Of a stretch of 64,000 nt of DNA, positions 11,017 to 22,073 are shown one piece after another. A program made the position numbers and the translations under genes. Source of the stretch: Oscheius dolichura. Lineage: Eukaryota > Nematoda > Chromadorea > Rhabditida > Rhabditidae. Within the stretch, counting starts at the first letter, position 1; every line of letters starts with the position of its first letter. The stretch spans positions 4,712,001 to 4,776,000 of the forward strand of contig OW051493.1 of assembly GCA_932521035.1 (NCBI GenBank), written 5' to 3'. The notes below the pieces were generated by a model. That model was given only the letters and a program-made list of their open reading frames with translations, did not search any database and was not told the DNA's origin.

Positions 11017-12080
11017 TCACTTTCCAATACCCAAACCACTGGACACACCAATCGGCCCAACCCCAGGTATCCCTATACCTAATCCTGAATTGAAATTTGG
11101 CACAAAAAGATGGGATAGATACCTGAGCTGACTCCTACGAGGCCGCCCGAGCCGAGACCTCCTAAACCGCCTAAATAACGTATTAAATGATGTATAAAAT
11201 GGGAACATACCTCCTCCTCCACCTATACCAGGAGCCGAGATACCCAAGCCGGTATTGACTCCTATTCCTCCCACACCAACTCCAGTTCCCAATCCAATTC
11301 CGCCGAGGCCTTGTCCACCTGCCAATTTCAGTTGCCTCTACCGTATTCTACTCTTCTCACCTGCTGGAACTGGCTGTGGCTGCGGTTGTCCCTGTGGCAC
11401 AGTGGTCATCTGAAAAGGAAAATAGTCACCGGGTCAATTCTAGCCAAACCGTGGCGCTTTCGATTTCCGCGCTGGTGATCTCGGGCAGTTCTTCGCCCGA
11501 CTTGGTCTTCACGAACTTCTTCTCCCACAGGTCCTGAAACATTCTTCTGGCTATATTTTCTCTTATACGAACCTCGTTGTCCCAGCTGTTGGTGGTGCCC
11601 TCCGGCTTGGCAGTGGTAGCCGCCCCGAACTCTTCTGAATTGAAATTAGGGGGAACAGATAGAATACCGACTAGAATCGAAGTCCTCTAGACTGGCCGCC
11701 TTCTCCTCCTCCTCCTCCTCCTCTTCCGAGAAGTGGAACTTCTTCTTTGGAGAGGGTCTCTTCGGCTTTGGTTTGTGTTTTCTAATGAACTAGAAACATC
11801 CGGAGGACTCTCTTACCTAACAAACTCTTGGTAGCGGGAGTATTCCGAGCCGAAGGAGTTGTCCCGGTACTGCGGGTAGATGTAGGTGCCGCCGCCGCTG
11901 TAGCCACTGAAAGGGGAGGATACTCTGGCTGTATTCTACCAAGGATTACCCGCAGAAACTGGGACACTGGCACTGGTTGTAGAGCTGTTGCTGGCCACAG
12001 GCGTAGCCACTCATGGTCCAGGTGGAGAGGGCGGCTCCGACGCAGGTTGCGAGGAGGACGAGAGAGGAGGATGATATCAT
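11017..12080 (-). CDS. Secreted Gly-rich protein with acidic middle region
   Basis: Unrecognised secreted protein. ATG at 12080 directly follows TTTGCCAG, a trans-splice-like acceptor. Signal peptide MISSSSLVLLATCVGAALS, then a Cys/Gln segment (CGQQQLYNQCQCPSFC), a Gly/Tyr segment (GGYSGGGTYIYPQY), a basic patch (KHKPKPKRPSPKKKF), seven Glu from a GAG microsatellite at 11701-11724, a charged linker, a Pro/Gln segment (QGQPQPQPVPAG) and a long Gly-Leu/Ile/Val repeat (GLGGIGLGTGVGVGGIGV). Stop TGA 11017-11019. At least six introns of about 35-45 nt. Such low-complexity Gly-rich tails occur in cuticle and other extracellular-matrix proteins, so an epidermal role is a guess. Start and signal peptide are solid; some junctions are uncertain. 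Confidence 0.6.
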
Positions 12081-12369
12081 CTGGCAAACAGGAGGTCAAC
12101 ACGCCGCTGGCAGTGCCGACTGTGACAGTGCCCCGGGGGCCATTACACCGCCATTTTTGTTTCTCTCTTGTCCCTTTGTTATTGGGGTTACACCAGAAGA
12201 AAAGACACAAAACAGCTGACCCAATCATTTATGGCTTTCTCTTCAAGTGAGCAAATGAACCCGTAATACAGTAAGCAGAATGCACCGGGGAGACAGGGGG
12301 CTACCCGGATGGACAACAGAAATCTAGACCTATTATGCACAAAAGAGAGGGGGGATAACTATGAGGTGG

Positions 12370-13630
12370 TTAGATGTCCTCCTCCAGCAGAGACTCGTCG
12401 GTGCCGTGGAAGGAGTCCGTCGACTTCATCACGTGGAACACGTCGAACATAGCGTTTCTACGGGGGCGGAGGAGGATGGTCGCCAGGACACAGAGACAGA
12501 ACATCTCGCAGATTATGACGAAATTACAGACGACTGAAAAGGAGCAATTTGGATGGGGAGGAGGACGAGACTTACAGGTGGCATTCTCCTGGGCAGACAG
12601 CAGGGGGCCGCAGTCGATGAGACCGAAGCGGAGGAGGATGTTCTGGAACAACATGGGCTGCTGGGCGGAAAAGAAGAGCAACGAGACATCCACGAAGCGG
12701 AAGATGGTCAAGAAACAGTACGAGGACAACTTATTCTGGAAGGGGAGGAGTGTAAGGGGGAGGAGGGAGGACCTACTGATGTGACACGGGCGAGGGTGTG
12801 GACACCGAAGATGGCGAGGAGCAGAGAGCCGACGGACAACATGTCGCTGTAGCGGAGGAACATCTTCGCATCCTCCCTCATCTCCGCGACGGCGACGATG
12901 TCACAGACGATGATGACTGCCCTCACCACGGGAGCCTGCAACACCATCCACTCCAGACGGCGGAGATTCTTCCTGAATGGGCTATAAAATGGGAAATGAG
13001 GTGGACGAACTCGGTCGATTCGGCAGTCGGCAGCCAGGGAAGAATACAGCACAACGGAGGCGAGCGGAAGTCGATCTTCTGCGTTTGCAGCGAGTGGGAA
13101 AAGGATAGCCGGCCACCAAAGAGATGTCTAGAAGAGGAGGATAAGGGAGACGGGGGAGAGGAGACTGACCGGCAGAGGGAGACGATGACGAAGAGGCACA
13201 TGAGGTAGTAGAGGATGCCCAGGGCCGTCAATATGAGAGAGGTACGAGGGACGAGCATTCCTATGAGGCAGCAGCCCGTCGACACCTGGAATGGAGGAGG
13301 AAATAGAAGCAAAAAGGGGAAGCCTTACGGGAAAGAGCGTCACCAGCCAGTACAGCTTGTTCCGCCTGGTCTCTATCGACACGAAACGATAGACATAGCT
13401 CCAATGGACGACGGCCAGGGTGTATATTATTAGGGTTAGGGAACTGGCTATGACTATGAGTACCAGCTGGAAGGGCTCGAGATCTGAAGAATTGGATAAG
13501 AGGGGGCGGCAGGGGGGGACTGACTACTGAGGAACTGAGTGGCGCTGGGAGTATCGTTGTGGCCGGAGCAGTTTTTATCTTGAGGCACCATAAGGGACTC
13601 CATAAGTCGAAAGACTGGCCCAACCTCCAT
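12370..13630 (-). CDS. osta: Organic solute transporter alpha (OST-alpha/TMEM184 family)
   Basis: Seven-pass membrane protein of the OST-alpha family; in vertebrates it pairs with OST-beta to export bile acids and steroids, and C. elegans has several osta genes. After a short N-terminus (with CSGHNDT), TM1 is LVLIVIASSLTLIIYTLAVV, followed by RFVSIETRRNKLYWLVTLFP and CCLIGMLVPRTSLILTALGI, matching the conserved R-R-K/N-L-x-W..FP..G..IPR block. Next come LCRHLFGG, the Cys-rich PPLCCILPWLP, LQAPVVRAVIIVCDIVAV and the conserved YCFLTIFRFVDVSLLFF, plus two last TMs (VVCNFVIICEMFCLCVLAT). C-terminus DESLLEEDI, TAA 12370-12372. Two in-frame ATGs (13630, 13603); 13630 is preferred because it directly follows ATTTCAG. 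GC-rich. Confidence 0.85.
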
Positions 13631-15027
13631 CTGAAATGATTTGATTGACGGGCCTCCATGGAAACGGAGGATGACGAAAGAGAGAGAATCCAATTTCGAG
13701 GAATATCGGATGTCAGAGGGAAAAGGCCAAAAAATGGCGGCCGACGTGATGCTGGGTGGAACAAACAATGCGACCGGAGACACCTGGCAGCCCAGGAACA
13801 CGACACTTCCCCTCGTTTGATCACTTCGCTCTCCCGACCTCCGGGGGAAAGTGGCCAGACAAAAAAAAAGAGTCGAAAACGTCCGTGGGCAATCAATATT
13901 TTCCATGGGAAAGTGCCGAAGGAAACAAGGTGAGCCGAGCACGCGATTAGAATAGCAGAGGAAGGCCGCGCAGCAGGGGATGACGTCACGTTCGATGGCA
14001 GCCAGGGTCAGCTGCGTTCCGCTCCAATACTTTACAATTAGATATCCCACTGGGAAAGAGAGGCCTTTTATTTTGGTGGGGGGAAGACCCCGAGATTAGA
14101 TAGCAACTACCAACTACGGAGGAATTCGGTGACTCAGCCGGGTGGCACAGACCACGGGGATTAGGCAAAAGAGCGGCCGGCCAAGCAGAAAACGGCGACC
14201 TCAACGGGCCGTGTTGTCATAGGCGGGCCATTTTATTCGAATACGATTATCAGGAGGAGACGCCGGACGGAATAACAGAGAGGTCGACTGGTAAACAGGA
14301 GACAGCTCAAGGGGTCGAGATGGCTTGAGGGAAGTTTCAGGGAAGACACGATAGCACGAAAAAACAGGGACTGAGTCAGAAGGAAGGGAGCGCGCGGGTG
14401 AGTCACGACGCCACACCTTGGATCGGGGAATGAGCAGATAATGGTGCACTTGGGCTGCGTGAGACTGGTTGTCAGCTGTTTGCTCATAGGGACGGTTCGG
14501 GGTTGATCTTCGTCGATGAACTGACAAGTATGAATTGGAGGTCAACAAGGCAGATAGGGCCGAGGGAATCAACACCGACTCACGTTGTTGATCCACCGTT
14601 GACGTGTGGCGGAACCTGAATGCCCTTCGGCGCCCAATTTTTCGGACATTTAGTCGGCAGATAAAGAACTGTCGAAAAGAGACTAATGCGACCGACTGGC
14701 TTGCCCTCCGTCTGCAACTCGTATGTATACTTGAGAAGAGCAAACAGAACCAGCCGGCTACTGACTCACTAGGGAGTTTTACTGGAGAGAGAAAGGACAA
14801 ACTGTAGGAGGAAGGTCGTCCACGCAATCGGTCACTGCGATCGGAGGAACGAGATGGCCCGCACGGATCTTGGGGTTTTCACCGCCACCATAAAAAAGAT
14901 CTATCTCGGCTAACACTCCGTCTGTCTGAGGAACGATGAAACAAACAACCGTTTATTTGGCAATAATGATACAAGTGATGAACATACCAACGTAACAACC
15001 AATTGAGATCAAAAAGGATATGTTCAA
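13631..15027. other. Intergenic region upstream of OST-alpha
   Basis: 1.4 kb between the OST-alpha start and the VRK stop. Long open frames on both strands lack signal peptides, domains and splice logic, and reflect GC-rich sequence. Composition falls to AT-rich at about 14930, just before the VRK 3' end. TTTATT at 14953-14958 gives an AATAAA on the minus strand usable by VRK. Confidence 0.5.
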
Positions 15028-16793
15028 TCATACCTTGTTAGGGGTTTTGGAAGTTGTGATTTTTTGATACTTTTTTGTTATCTAAATAATGATGAAATAT
15101 TTTTAGTAGTTCATACCTGATTCACAATAATGCTTCTCCGTCCTTTTGGTAAATTTCGCAGGCCCGGAACATTTTGACGAAGTTTTTCTGCATCTTGCTT
15201 TACCGAAGGTGATATTGGTTTAGCTGAAACAAAAAAGTAACATATATTTCAGACACGAACGTTTAACTCTTTTTTGTTCTTCTCGATTTTCTTTTAAACT
15301 ATCCTTTTCGTCCTTTTCCTCGCTATCTATTGGGGAGACTCTTTTTCGGGTAACACGTCGTCGTGTTGTTACAAGAGACGTATCTTGTTGAACATCTTTC
15401 TCTGGAGAAGTCTTTTGCTTGATTCCCTTTGATTGAATTCCTAAATAAGTTACTGTTTGAATTCAGTGGAATCTGTCTACTTTTTCTAGGTGTAACAGCT
15501 TTAGACGATGTGGATTCTATTTCACTCGAAGAGGCATCACTAGCGCCCGAAGAAGCTTTATCAATTGTCTAAAATTGAGGAATAAACTAATACTAGATTC
15601 TCCTAACCTTATGTAAAAGGTTAAAATCAACATGTTCAGTGTAACCCGTATGGACAACAACTTTGAAAAACTCTTTAGCTGCGGATACTAGGCAGGCAGA
15701 CTGAAACATGTATGCCTAAAACTGTACTCGTTCATTACCGTGAGTAACTTCTTAAGTTCTTCTGGATATTTCTCGACGAACTTTTGTTTTGCTTCATACA
15801 CTTTGTCCGGAGAATTTTCAAGAGGCTGGTAGTTCATAAATAACATGTTGTTCAGAAAAACATACCTGCCAGGGTAATTTTCCTGATAGCCAAAATACAA
15901 TGTTGTATGCGAGGATTTCTACGTCGCCTCTGTATGAAGGATTACAACCGCGATGAGCATCAATGGAAGTGAATATCGCTGTTCCATTATGAGCTGATAT
16001 CCATTTTCATGTTATTCATTTGTACTTACCTCTTTTCTTTTCAGGTTTATCCACATTGCTTGAGGCTAAGCGAGCCAGTCCAAAGTCTACTAGAACGGCA
16101 GTCTTCAAATTGGCCTTTTTTTCAATAAGTATATTCGCAGCTTTAATATCTGCATGCACATATTTCTATAAAACATACAATTGTAAACAGAAAACCAGCC
16201 AAATCTCACGTGATGATGTAGATATTCCAAGGCATTAAGCATGGATGACACAATCTTCCAGGTATCCGACGCAGTAAAAATACCACCATTTTTCGTCCTA
16301 ATTAAGAATAAACCTCTAATTGGGCAGAACTTACCGAATTGCTTCTAAAGAAGTTTCGTATTTTGGCATTACCATGTATCTTAGCTTATTTCCGTCATAA
16401 TCAAATGTACCAGCAGTAATGAGCCAAGGAAGAGAGACGTTTATTTCTTTAAATAATGATAAATACAGTCAAACTGAAACTTACTTTTTTGTTTTGCATA
16501 GGCGTCAAGTGTTTCTTTTTTCAGGATTCGTTGAAATACGGTAATTTCAGTGAACAATGGGCCGTTACCATGTGGCTCTACTTTTACTACAAATTCAAGC
16601 GTCTCTCCTTGCTAATGATAAAACATTACTCTACAAAAAGTTCGCTCACTTTTTTGCAAGTGTAGATTTGTCCAAAGCCTCCTGTAGCAAATTGTTTTCC
16701 CATTACAAACTTTGCCTTAATCGCTGGAGCGTCCACAACAGTTCCTGGGGTTACTACGGCTGCCAATTCATGGAGCTTGGGCTTTCTTGGCAT
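15028..16793 (-). CDS. vrk-1: Vaccinia-related kinase (VRK1-like) nuclear Ser/Thr kinase
   Basis: CK1-group kinase; VRK1 phosphorylates BAF and chromatin proteins in nuclear-envelope and cell-cycle control. Start at 16793 directly follows ATTTTTAG. The N-terminus MPRKPKLHELAAVV is followed by the glycine loop GKQFATGGFGQIYTC, a VVKVEPHGNGPLFTE strand, the catalytic loop YVHADIKAANILIE, DFGLARLASS, and the VRK signature GTAIFTSIDAHRGCNPSYRG then DVEILAYN. The C-terminal extension is basic and Ser-rich (TTRRRVTRKRVSPIDSEE, NLPKGRRSIIVNQ), ending SKTPNK (TGA 15028-15030), as in VRK1. Introns about 35-50 nt. AT-rich with housekeeping-type codon use. Family assignment is firm; VRK1 rather than another VRK is inferred from the basic nuclear-type tail. 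Confidence 0.92.
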
Positions 16794-17284
16794 CTAAAAA
16801 TTTACATGAGCAGAAAGTGTAAATGAGACGCATTTCGAAAGAAGACAGGGTTTGGATAAAGAAAATTGGTTTGTACGGCCATGAACGTATCCAGCATAGA
16901 GCTTAGAAAAGTACATAAACAACATCCAGAAATATGCGAATATTGAGAGAACATGATGAAAGCATTTTTTGAATTTCGCAATGCTATCTCGATCGCGCGC
17001 TTTGGCCAGAAAACAGTAAAATGAGAAACTCGGATGGACAATAATCACTCGATCTCATAAAAATTGGTGGCATAGAACCATTGAAATGAACAAAGAATTA
17101 GAGTAAAATTCTATATTCGGAAACTAATTCTAATGGCAAATAAAACCCTGTGCTGAGATTAACAACCGATCGTTTTTGTAAATGGAGGGGAAGTGTGGCT
17201 ATATGACATATGATATCTACTATCTGGGGCTATATTTCGGATACGAGGGGGCAAGATTCAATAATTGAGATATCCTATTCACAG
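16794..17284. other. Intergenic region
   Basis: 491 bp between the VRK start and the stop of the upstream phosphatase gene, both minus strand. AT-rich; the 3' part would carry the phosphatase 3' UTR and the 5' part the VRK promoter. Nothing further seen. Confidence 0.5.
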
Positions 17285-19403
17285 TTAAAGCTCGCTTTCA
17301 GTGGAGCCGGACTTATTTCTCTGGGGGACAGGGGGAGGCGGCAGGTGAACAGGCTGGCCGGCTTCTTCAGAATTGGACAGAGTCTGTAACCGACGGACGA
17401 AGGCGCTGACCGCCCGGTAGACGAAGGCGTACTGGTCCTCCGTCTGGACCATCCCGCTCCGTTGTTCCCTAATCTGGGCCACCATTTTGTAGATGTCGAT
17501 GACCGTCGACACGCCCCTCTTTCGGATCAGGGTCGTGAGCATGTCAATAACAATAAATGTCCCCGTCCGGCCGATTCCCGCACTGTAATTGTCTGTTTTC
17601 TATCTCTCGGAGGAAGGATCCCACCTGCAGTGGACGATGACGGGCCCGTGGCGAGGCGCCCTTTCGTAGAGGCTGTCGGCCGCTTCCAGGAATCGCAGGA
17701 CGGTCTCGGCCCGATCGGGGCAGCCGTGGTCCGGCCAGCCGACGAACTGCAGATGGAAGATTTCCCTCTGGGGAGATCCTAAACCATCTAATAACGGGGG
17801 GCTGAGGCTCTTTCCAACCACAACGGGCGACCATGAAGCGTCTCTTGATGAAGATGTCGAAGCCGTCCTCGTCCTTGGTGACCTCCTCGCTCACTACAAC
17901 CGGGGTCCTCTCCCTTTTATCCGGCCCTACCGTTCTTACAGTAATACCCCCGTAGGTTCTGCTCCTTCCTCAGCTCCGGCCAGTACTGGAAACACTTGTG
18001 CTTGCCCCGCTCGACGACCCTCGTCGTCATGATGATCACCCGCGTGTCCTCCTGCCAGACCATCCTCCAGAAGTCCACCACCGTGTTCTCCATACACCCC
18101 TGGGTCGAGACGTACACCCTTGTCACGTCCTTCGTACAGTCAAAAGGGGCCTAGAAGGAACATTTTTCCCAGGGGAGAGAGGGTCCTACCCGGATGTAGT
18201 TGGCGTTGATGTAGTCCGTTTCGACGCGCTCCTTCGGCTCGGCGAACTCCGAGAGGACGACCCGGGTGTGGTCGAAGGGCACTATGTTCTTGTACCTGTT
18301 CTTCAACACGTTCAGGTCCCGCTTGCCCTCCCTCTTCGACTTCAGCTGCTCGTCCTGTTGCTGTAGTCTCTGAATTGTCCCATTTCCTCCGGCCTGTTCC
18401 CCGACAAACATCGAATTCCTCACAGAACCCGTTCCTCTTGGAGTTCGGCCCGATCTTGCTCAAACTGACTATCCTCTCATCCACCGTGTCGGCCGGGAGA
18501 GCGGTCGAGGTTATTTGCTGAAGAATATTCATAAATGTATAGATAATCAGACATACATTCTGGAGATAGAGTACCCGTTGCGTTCGTTCCTCGACCATCG
18601 GGTGCACGCTGTGATGGGCGATGAGGTCGTCGATGGCGTAGAACTCATCACCTCCGCCGACACTGTACTTCCCCGTCTGGAAGAGACATTCAAATGGAAT
18701 CTAGGGAAAGAAACCTTGGGGTTTTTGTTGATCAGGATGTGGACGGTGTCGTCGGGCGTCTTGACCGTGATGGCATAGCAGCCGGGGGTCCTCTGGCTGT
18801 CTCTGCAGACACTCGAATATATCCTCCGTAAGAATATGGTCACCTTATCAGATATGACCAGATTTTATGATTAGCAAGCAGGCGGGAAGCCTCCTCCCCG
18901 GAGAGATTTGTGTGGAACCAGCGGCGACAGGACTGGCTACGTGTCTCGAGAGCGATTGGTTCAGTTAGTGGAATAGACAGCGGTTTTCTAAAGAAGAATT
19001 ATAAAAGAGGGAAAGGGAGATCACTTCATGACAATGTTTCCTCCTTCGGTGAGTTGCAGCTTCTCAGGAAATTGGATATAATGAACTACGAGATCACTCA
19101 GCGAGTCGAAACTACTCCCCCCGAAGAGATCGAACCTCCCTTGGTTGTTATTCACTTTCACATGGGTTATGGACCCTTCTCGTCTGTATTTTACGATATA
19201 AGGAGAGTTGGATAGACCCACAAAATGGAAAGAGTGTAATTGTCGGGGAGCGACTCGCTTCGCCGAGCAAGGAAGTCTCCATCTGTCCCGTACTGATATA
19301 GCAATCGTTCTGCTTCTTCTCCAGACACGTTATAAAAGAAGTTGCCTAGGCGACTAAACACCGTTCAGGATATAGATTTCTTCAATTAGGGCACTCACCT
19401 CAT
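17285..19403 (-). CDS. ptp-2: SHP2/corkscrew-type tyrosine phosphatase, two SH2 domains plus PTP
   Basis: Non-receptor tyrosine phosphatase of the SHP class, acting downstream of receptor tyrosine kinases in Ras signalling. The N-terminal SH2 starts immediately: [57 protein letters not shown]. The second SH2 has [25 protein letters not shown] and [16 protein letters not shown]. The PTP domain has [50 protein letters not shown] and the signature VIVHC joined over an intron to [14 protein letters not shown], so the catalytic Cys and Arg are present. Pro-rich tail ([15 protein letters not shown]) ends TESEL. TAA 17285-17287. GC-rich island between AT-rich VRK and MLF. Ends soon after the PTP domain, without the longer tyrosine-rich tail of vertebrate SHP2. 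Confidence 0.92.
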
Positions 19404-20580
19404 CCTGCTCTCACAGCTGATCTGCTCCCCCAGCCTCCAGGTCTATTCCATCTTCGACCAGTTTTCTCTTACCAAAGTGCTGAAACCAGTCGTTTTGTAT
19501 GGAAAGAAGGTGAAATGCTTTCAGGCAAGGCGGAGCAGACAATTGCTAATGTAGTTTACACGAGTTGAAAGAGTGAGACACAAAAAGGATAGACAGCGAC
19601 TAGGGAAGGAGAGTGTGCTTTTTGAAAACTGTCCGAGTCGCATGGGTACGAGGAACTAGAGCGCGCTTTCTTTGGCCTCTGATCGGTTCTCAAGCGAGTG
19701 GTTTCTCAGAATGAAAGAGAAGGAAATGACCGGGGCCAGAGCCGAGGAATACTTATTTGATGACACTGCAGCCTCAAAAGAAGCTACTAATCCGAGAATC
19801 AATATACTCGCATTTACTAACTCGGACATAAAACTAGGAGACAAGGGATAGAAGGAAGACAAGGAGAAAGGAAGATGAACATTCCGGATAGCTCTCGGCC
19901 ATCAGAACTAGTGAATTTCAAAAGCCTTCCTCGTAAAGGGTGTGAAAGAAGTGTGACCCACCTAATTAGAACTAGGTGTATATCGCGATGTCTTCATTAG
20001 GATCCTTTGTATTTTGAACGTGTATTCATTGTTATTGGGCTTTCGTCTTGCTGATTATACGCTTTTTTTTGCGATTGACGCATAAAGCCTGTGCTTCGCG
20101 TTCCTTATCTGGCCCTCTTGTTATCCGCGAAAAACGGCTTGCTGCTTTGAAATCCCGCGTCGAATCTGGTGACCGAATCTTTTTTTTCTCTCTCTTACTT
20201 TATATTTTCTCTGTCGAGTTGTCGATATTGATTTGTTTGTTTATTCGCCCGTAAAAAGTTTTCCCCCAAGATAATGAAGCAGTCACCGCAGTGATGGCAT
20301 ATTCTGTAGACTCATGCAAGTGTTACAGCGGAATCAGATTATGGGCTTATTTTTGACTTTGCTAAAAAACTTTTTGTATTTTTTCCCCGTTTATATAACA
20401 CATATCGAGAAAAAGTGGTATTTTTTAACCCAGGTCTTGAAACGAGTGTTTGACGTTGATCGGAATTTTCTCGAACTTGGAACAATCAGCTGGCAATTGT
20501 TGCTTATTACTTGCCAGTAGTAGCTTTACTCAATTACATTTTTTAGCTGTTCAACGGCTTTGCTCGTATATTCGAACATT
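19404..20580. other. Divergent intergenic region
   Basis: 1.2 kb between the phosphatase (-) and MLF (+). The phosphatase-side half is mixed in composition and the MLF-side half AT-rich. An open stretch near 20050-20250 looks mildly protein-like but has no supporting start or splice sites. A TTTTTTAG acceptor about 36 nt before the MLF ATG may be a trans-splice site. Confidence 0.45.
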
Positions 20581-21702
20581 ATGTTTGATGGAGATGACCC
20601 ATTTGGCTTCAATATGTTCGGGTAAGTTCATTATTTCTTACGGCTAATTTAATATTTTATATATGTATAATTTTTCTTATAGCCACATGCAACGACACGT
20701 GCGCGAAATGGATCGTATGATGGAGGCGATGATTGATCCATTCGGATTCGGCATGCGACCAATGGCTGGAATGTTGGAGGTCTGTTTGTTTAGTAGCTCT
20801 ATCATATTTCAAGTTACCAACTGAATAAAATAATTTAGGATGTCCCCCGCAGACGAGCTGACCGTAACATGCAGGTCGGTTTTCCTATGTCGCCGTTTGG
20901 AAGCTTTGGTGGCATTTTTAATACAATGGTACTATCGCATCGCAGTAACAAATTATTTTTTTTTCTAGAATCGCTTGCAAGAAAGGGCTGTCAACGATCC
21001 TCAAAGTCACGTCTATATGCAATCTACTATGATGACTTATGACGAACACGGAAGACCTAGAATTGTAGAAAATTCGACGAGGAAGGCAGGTGATGTGCGT
21101 GAAGATAGAAGGTTAGTTATTTCCCACACTTACTTTTAAAAAAGTTTCCTATGAAACTTTTATCGAATAAACCTTTTAGGAGGGTTCGAGACCACGACAT
21201 TGAGGAGATGGAAATTGGGCATACAATTGGAAACAGAAAACATTTTATTGAAAAGAAACGTGACAAGGATGGTATTATAAGAAGCCAACAGAGATTTGTA
21301 AATATTGATGAAGGTGATTCCTACTTTTTTTATTACTTAGTATATCAATTCAGCCGATGCAGAGGACTTTGACAGGGAATTTCAGACACGTGCCCGTGCT
21401 AATGTCTTTGGGAGGTATTTTAGTTCTTTTTCTATATTAATATTTGTAACAGGCATAGTTATGGAAATGGAAGGGCGTTAACTGATGGAACGGCAGAACG
21501 TGGCAGCAGTAACCGTAGAAATGTGACATCTAGTGTTCCCCAGCAGGATGGTCCAATTGTTACGCTTCCCGAAGAAGAAGAAACTCGCCAAAATCGTCAA
21601 CGGGAGTCTAGCCATTATAGAGGAGGTCCTATTATTCGTGAAATTAGCGATGAAGAAGCCGACTCGAGCGTTCCTAAACGTCGACGCGGTACTTTCTTCT
21701 AA
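20581..21702 (+). CDS. Myeloid leukemia factor (MLF) family protein
   Basis: MLF proteins are nuclear/cytoplasmic adaptors tied to transcription control and protein-aggregate handling. Start MFDGDDPFGFNMFG, then HVREMDRMMEAMIDPFGFGM, the conserved core SHVYMQSTMMTYDEHGRPR, then RVRDHDIEEMEIGHTIGNRK and HFIEKKRDKDGIIRSQQRFV, DREFQTRARANVFGRHSY, and a low-complexity C-terminus ending RRRGTFF (TAA 21700-21702). The YxQSTxM, R-V-x-D and I-x-x-R-x-H blocks are diagnostic. Introns about 40-70 nt. AT-rich. RIC1 starts 371 bp downstream on the same strand. Confidence 0.9.
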
Positions 21703-22073
21703 ATTGTGATTACCAGCCGTTTGAGCCATACTTGCTAATATTTACAGCTTTTACATACTTGCAGGGAGCCATTAGAAGTGGTTAGTGCGGTTAGGTTCCC
21801 TTTCGTTTGTGATGTGTATGATGTATAGATACTGTATTTACTGAAATGAAGATTGTACTTCAGTCATTCTCTTTATTAGAAACGCATTAATCGTTCTTTA
21901 AACTGCCAGCATGGTTATCTTTGCAAGAGATCTTTACCTGCCACGGTAGTTAACGAAAGTACACCCTGAAAGGATGCCCTTTAAAAATATTTTCGTCAAT
22001 AATTTTACAGTTTAGCATTTTTATACTGTATTTTACGAAGTAGACCATCTCGTAATGCAATACTAGTGACATT
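21703..22073. other. Intergenic region between MLF and RIC1
   Basis: 371 bp, AT-rich, between two plus-strand genes. A TTTTACAG about 60 nt before the RIC1 ATG could be a 5' UTR or trans-splice acceptor. No gene seen. Confidence 0.45.

Noticed and set aside
13454-14827. Several overlapping open frames of 200-240 codons upstream of OST-alpha
   Set aside because: Frames differ, composition-driven, no motif. Only the part overlapping the OST-alpha first exon is real.
20045-20260. Protein-like stretch (REKRLAALKSRVESGDRI) before MLF
   Set aside because: No acceptor/donor or start supports it, and no link to MLF exons. Could be a relic, but not supportable.
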